Shown piece by piece: positions 6,019 through 6,920 of a DNA stretch of 6,920 nucleotides (position 1 is its first letter; each line of letters begins with the position of its first letter). The DNA is from JBKJUK01 sp046590705 (GTDB lineage Bacteria > Acidobacteriota > Thermoanaerobaculia > Gp7-AA8). The notes beneath the pieces were generated by a model. The model searched no databases. It was not told the origin of the DNA and saw only the letters and a program-made list of their open reading frames with translations. The position numbers and the translations under genes are program-made. The stretch is from NCBI GenBank assembly GCA_046590705.1, contig JBKJUK010000074.1:1-6920 (forward strand), read 5' to 3'.

Positions 6019-6181
6019 CGGACCAGGCATCGGACGCGCTGCTGCGCATCCCTGCACCTACCTCGAAGGGGGCGAAGCACCGCGACAGATCTGAGCGCGC
6101 TAACAACCATATTTCAATCTTGTTACACGTGAAGATCTCGCGGCGAAGGGACGCGCAGCAGCGCGTCCGATACCCGGGCCG
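6019..6181. repeat. 163-bp inverted repeat made of two facing GC palindromes
   Basis: Arms at 6019-6053 and 6147-6181 are inverted copies matching at about 31 of 35 positions. Each arm carries its own hairpin: GGACGCGC-TGCT-GCGCATCC (6032-6051, one C/A mismatch) and GGACGCGC-AGCA-GCGCGTCC (6149-6168, perfect). Inside the 93-nt spacer a second inverted pair occurs, CCGCG-AC-AGATCT (6080-6092) and AGATCT-CGCGG (6133-6143). The hairpins belong to the same family as 3083-3100 and again face inward. It may be a BIME-like pair or a MITE-like element. No open reading frame is credible inside. Confidence 0.65.
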
Positions 6182-6201
6182 AGCGTCGCCGAAGTGGACC
6201 T

Positions 6202-6243
6202 CGTGTTCTCCTTTCTTACTTCATCGATCTGCGTTCTGCGTTC
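6202..6243 (-). repeat. Heptamer array, copy D
   Basis: Six 7-nt units read on the plus strand as cgtgttc, tcctttc, ttacttc, atcgatc, tgcgttc, tgcgttc. On the minus strand this enters through GATGAACGCAGAACGCAG and leaves through GATGAAGTAAGAAA and GGAGAAC. This is the same order of variant units as in arrays A and B. One unit has GAT in place of GAA. Confidence 0.75.
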
Positions 6244-6276
6244 ATCAGCTCGCCTCGAACTTCATCTCCCGCGCCA

Positions 6277-6294
6277 ACAGGCAGGATTGCCTGT
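6277..6294 (-). repeat. Hairpin element ACAGGCA-ATCC-TGCCTGT, copy 3 (inverted)
   Basis: On the minus strand these 18 bases are identical to the core of copies 1 and 2. The flanks differ (ggc before, tgg after, minus strand) and the eighth stem pair is lost. It lies about 34 nt from array D, on the opposite side of the array compared with copies B and C, so array and hairpin can move or insert independently. Confidence 0.7.
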
Positions 6295-6492
6295 GCCACA
6301 CAGTCCTCGATCGATCCACTTGGTCGTTCATGAACCCTCGCCGTCAAAGGAACGTCAAAATTCTTCTTGCGCCCCTGGAACTCTCCGAGGTACCTTGCCG
6401 AATTCCAAATTAGATGTGTGTTGTTGGTCGGCGGTTGAGGCTCCCGGGTGTGTCGCGTGGAAGGGTCGGGTTCTCCATTAGCTGCAACTTCG

Positions 6493-6498
6493 AGGAGG
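6493..6498 (+). promoter_or_regulatory. Strong ribosome binding site pointing to a CTG start
   Basis: AGGAGG is a perfect anti-16S match. Six bases (ccgccc) separate it from CTG at 6505. No ATG, GTG or TTG lies at a usable distance downstream in this frame; the nearest, GTG 6535, is 36 nt away. This site decides the start of the small exported protein. Confidence 0.6.
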
Positions 6499-6504
6499 CC
6501 GCCC

Positions 6505-6810
6505 CTGGACAGAACCGCCCGGACCGCGCGAACAGTGGCGCTGGTTCTTCTCCTGTTGGCCACACCCTCACCGTCCACAGCCGCTGAGGTTCTTTTCCCC
6601 GAACGTTTGCACTTGACGCGTACCGTGAGCGACTCCCTTTCCGGAAGCACCTCCACCGTGGAGGAGTACCTGCAGGGAAATCGGATGATTTCAATTCGCG
6701 GTTCGCGGGTGAGCATTGCCGACTATGAAAAGGGAGAACTCACCGAGATCGATCGCGACGCGAACACCTATTCGATGCTTCATCGCGCGCCTATTCGAGC
6801 GAGACTTTGA
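6505..6810 (+). CDS. Small exported protein of unknown function, probable CTG start
   Basis: The product is about 101 aa. Starting at CTG 6505, the N-terminus M-DRTARTARTVALVLLLLATPSPSTAA is a good Sec signal peptide (arginine-rich head, hydrophobic core, Ala-x-Ala-like cleavage before EVLFPE). A start at GTG 6448 would add 19 residues translated through the ribosome binding site. GTG 6535 would remove the basic head. The mature part (EVLFPERLHLTRTVSDSLSGSTSTVEEYLQG... YEKGELTEIDRDANTYS) looks like the front of small secreted proteins that I associate with Acidobacteria, possibly DUF4412-like. I cannot name a function. It stops soon after NTYS in a basic tail (MLHRAPIRARL) and overlaps a probable minus-strand gene by 20 nt, so it may be truncated or frameshifted near its 3' end. 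Confidence 0.6.
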   Translation: MDRTARTARTVALVLLLLATPSPSTAAEVLFPERLHLTRTVSDSLSGSTSTVEEYLQGNRMISIRGSRVSIADYEKGELTEIDRDANTYSMLHRAPIRARL

Positions 6811-6920
6811 TGCGCCTGAAGTCCAGGCTGTTGCGTTCTGCGACGATGACAACGGAGCGGTCGACGAGTTCTTGATCGGTGATCTGCGCCTCGGCGAAAC
6901 TCTTCGCGTCGCCTTTCGAG
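6791..6920 (-). CDS. C-terminal end of an unidentified protein (5' end outside window)
   Basis: On the minus strand a frame enters at the right edge and ends at TAG (6793-6791). It gives 42 residues, beginning SKGDAKSFAEAQITDQELV and ending DFRRIKVSLE. Third codon positions are G or C in 32 of 42 codons, and composition is like the other genes here (acidic and basic residues mixed, no Cys). The three plus-strand frames are less gene-like. I do not recognise the family. The end overlaps the convergent exported-protein gene by 20 nt. The alternative is that this is a shadow of an extended plus-strand gene; I consider that less likely. Confidence 0.55.
   Translation of the reverse strand, partial: SKGDAKSFAEAQITDQELVDRSVVIVAERNSLDFRRIKVSLE

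Larger units (their letters stand above)
5882..6504. other. Gene-free, repeat-rich stretch between recO and the small exported protein
   Basis: These 623 bases between two divergently transcribed genes contain no convincing coding region. The long frames crossing it (for example 5997-6413 on the plus strand and 6216-6716 on the minus strand) translate repeats in every frame. From left to right it holds heptamer array C, hairpin copy 2, a 163-bp inverted repeat, heptamer array D and hairpin copy 3. From about 6296 to 6492 I see no repeat, RNA gene or credible promoter. The only items there are a 10-bp palindrome GTTCATGAAC (6326-6335) and a doubled CGTCAAA (6342 and 6353). Confidence 0.7.

Noticed and set aside
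6326..6335. GTTCATGAAC palindrome as an operator
   Set aside because: A single 10-bp palindrome with no promoter or second copy nearby is expected by chance.
5997..6413. 138-residue plus-strand open frame in the long gap
   Set aside because: It translates palindromes and heptamers, has no Shine-Dalgarno, and its composition (many Arg and Ser) is that of a repeat shadow.
6367..6420. Promoter for the gene at 6505 (TTGCGC or TTGCCG with TAGATG)
   Set aside because: Spacings are wrong (10 nt from TTGCCG to TAGATG) and the hexamers are weak, so no promoter can be supported.
6216..6716. 166-residue minus-strand open frame opposite the small exported protein
   Set aside because: It is antisense to a frame with signal peptide and Shine-Dalgarno, and runs into array D and hairpin copy 3.

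Overview
The window is a moderately GC-rich bacterial chromosome segment. I tentatively place it in Acidobacteriota or a similar soil or sediment phylum. This rests on the style of the genes, namely a Bat operon, an isolated LarC and a small secreted protein with a YEKGELTEIDRDANTY-like stretch. It also rests on the abundance of small intergenic palindromes. It is an inference, not a demonstrated assignment. No tRNA, rRNA, CRISPR array, integrase or transposase gene is visible.

Layout. (1) Positions 3-3053, plus strand: the end of a Bat operon, with batB (5' end outside the window), batC and batD. They are tightly overlapped (ATGA at 863-866; a probable TTG start of batD inside the end of batC). 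Together they would form a membrane-anchored VWA/TPR/Ig-like complex of the kind found beside MoxR ATPases. (2) Positions 3054-3271: a convergent gap with an inverted pair of GC-rich palindromes and a heptamer array. (3) Positions 3272-4441, minus strand: larC, for nickel-pincer cofactor synthesis, as one uninterrupted gene and without larB or larE in view. (4) Positions 4442-4652: a heptamer array, a hairpin module and a long stem-loop. (5) Positions 4653-5881, minus strand: recO followed by a DinB-family gene, overlapping by 4 nt. (6) Positions 5882-6504: a 623-nt gene-free stretch built mostly from repeats. (7) Positions 6505-6810, plus strand: a small exported protein that appears to start at CTG behind a perfect AGGAGG. 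(8) Positions 6791-6920, minus strand: the probable C-terminal end of a gene entering from the right.

The most unusual content is in the gaps. Four short arrays share a strict 7-nt period (GAANNNN), with the same variant units in the same order at their ends. Three copies of an identical 18-nt hairpin (ACAGGCAATCCTGCCTGT) occur, two of them within a 37-nt identical block joined to an array. A second palindrome family (GGACGCGC-loop-GCGCGTCC, some copies headed by GTAG) occurs as inward-facing inverted pairs, like REP/BIME elements. Two of the arrays lie directly upstream of -10-like hexamers that sit 6-7 nt before the GTG starts of recO and larC. This suggests leaderless transcripts whose upstream promoter region is made of repeat DNA.
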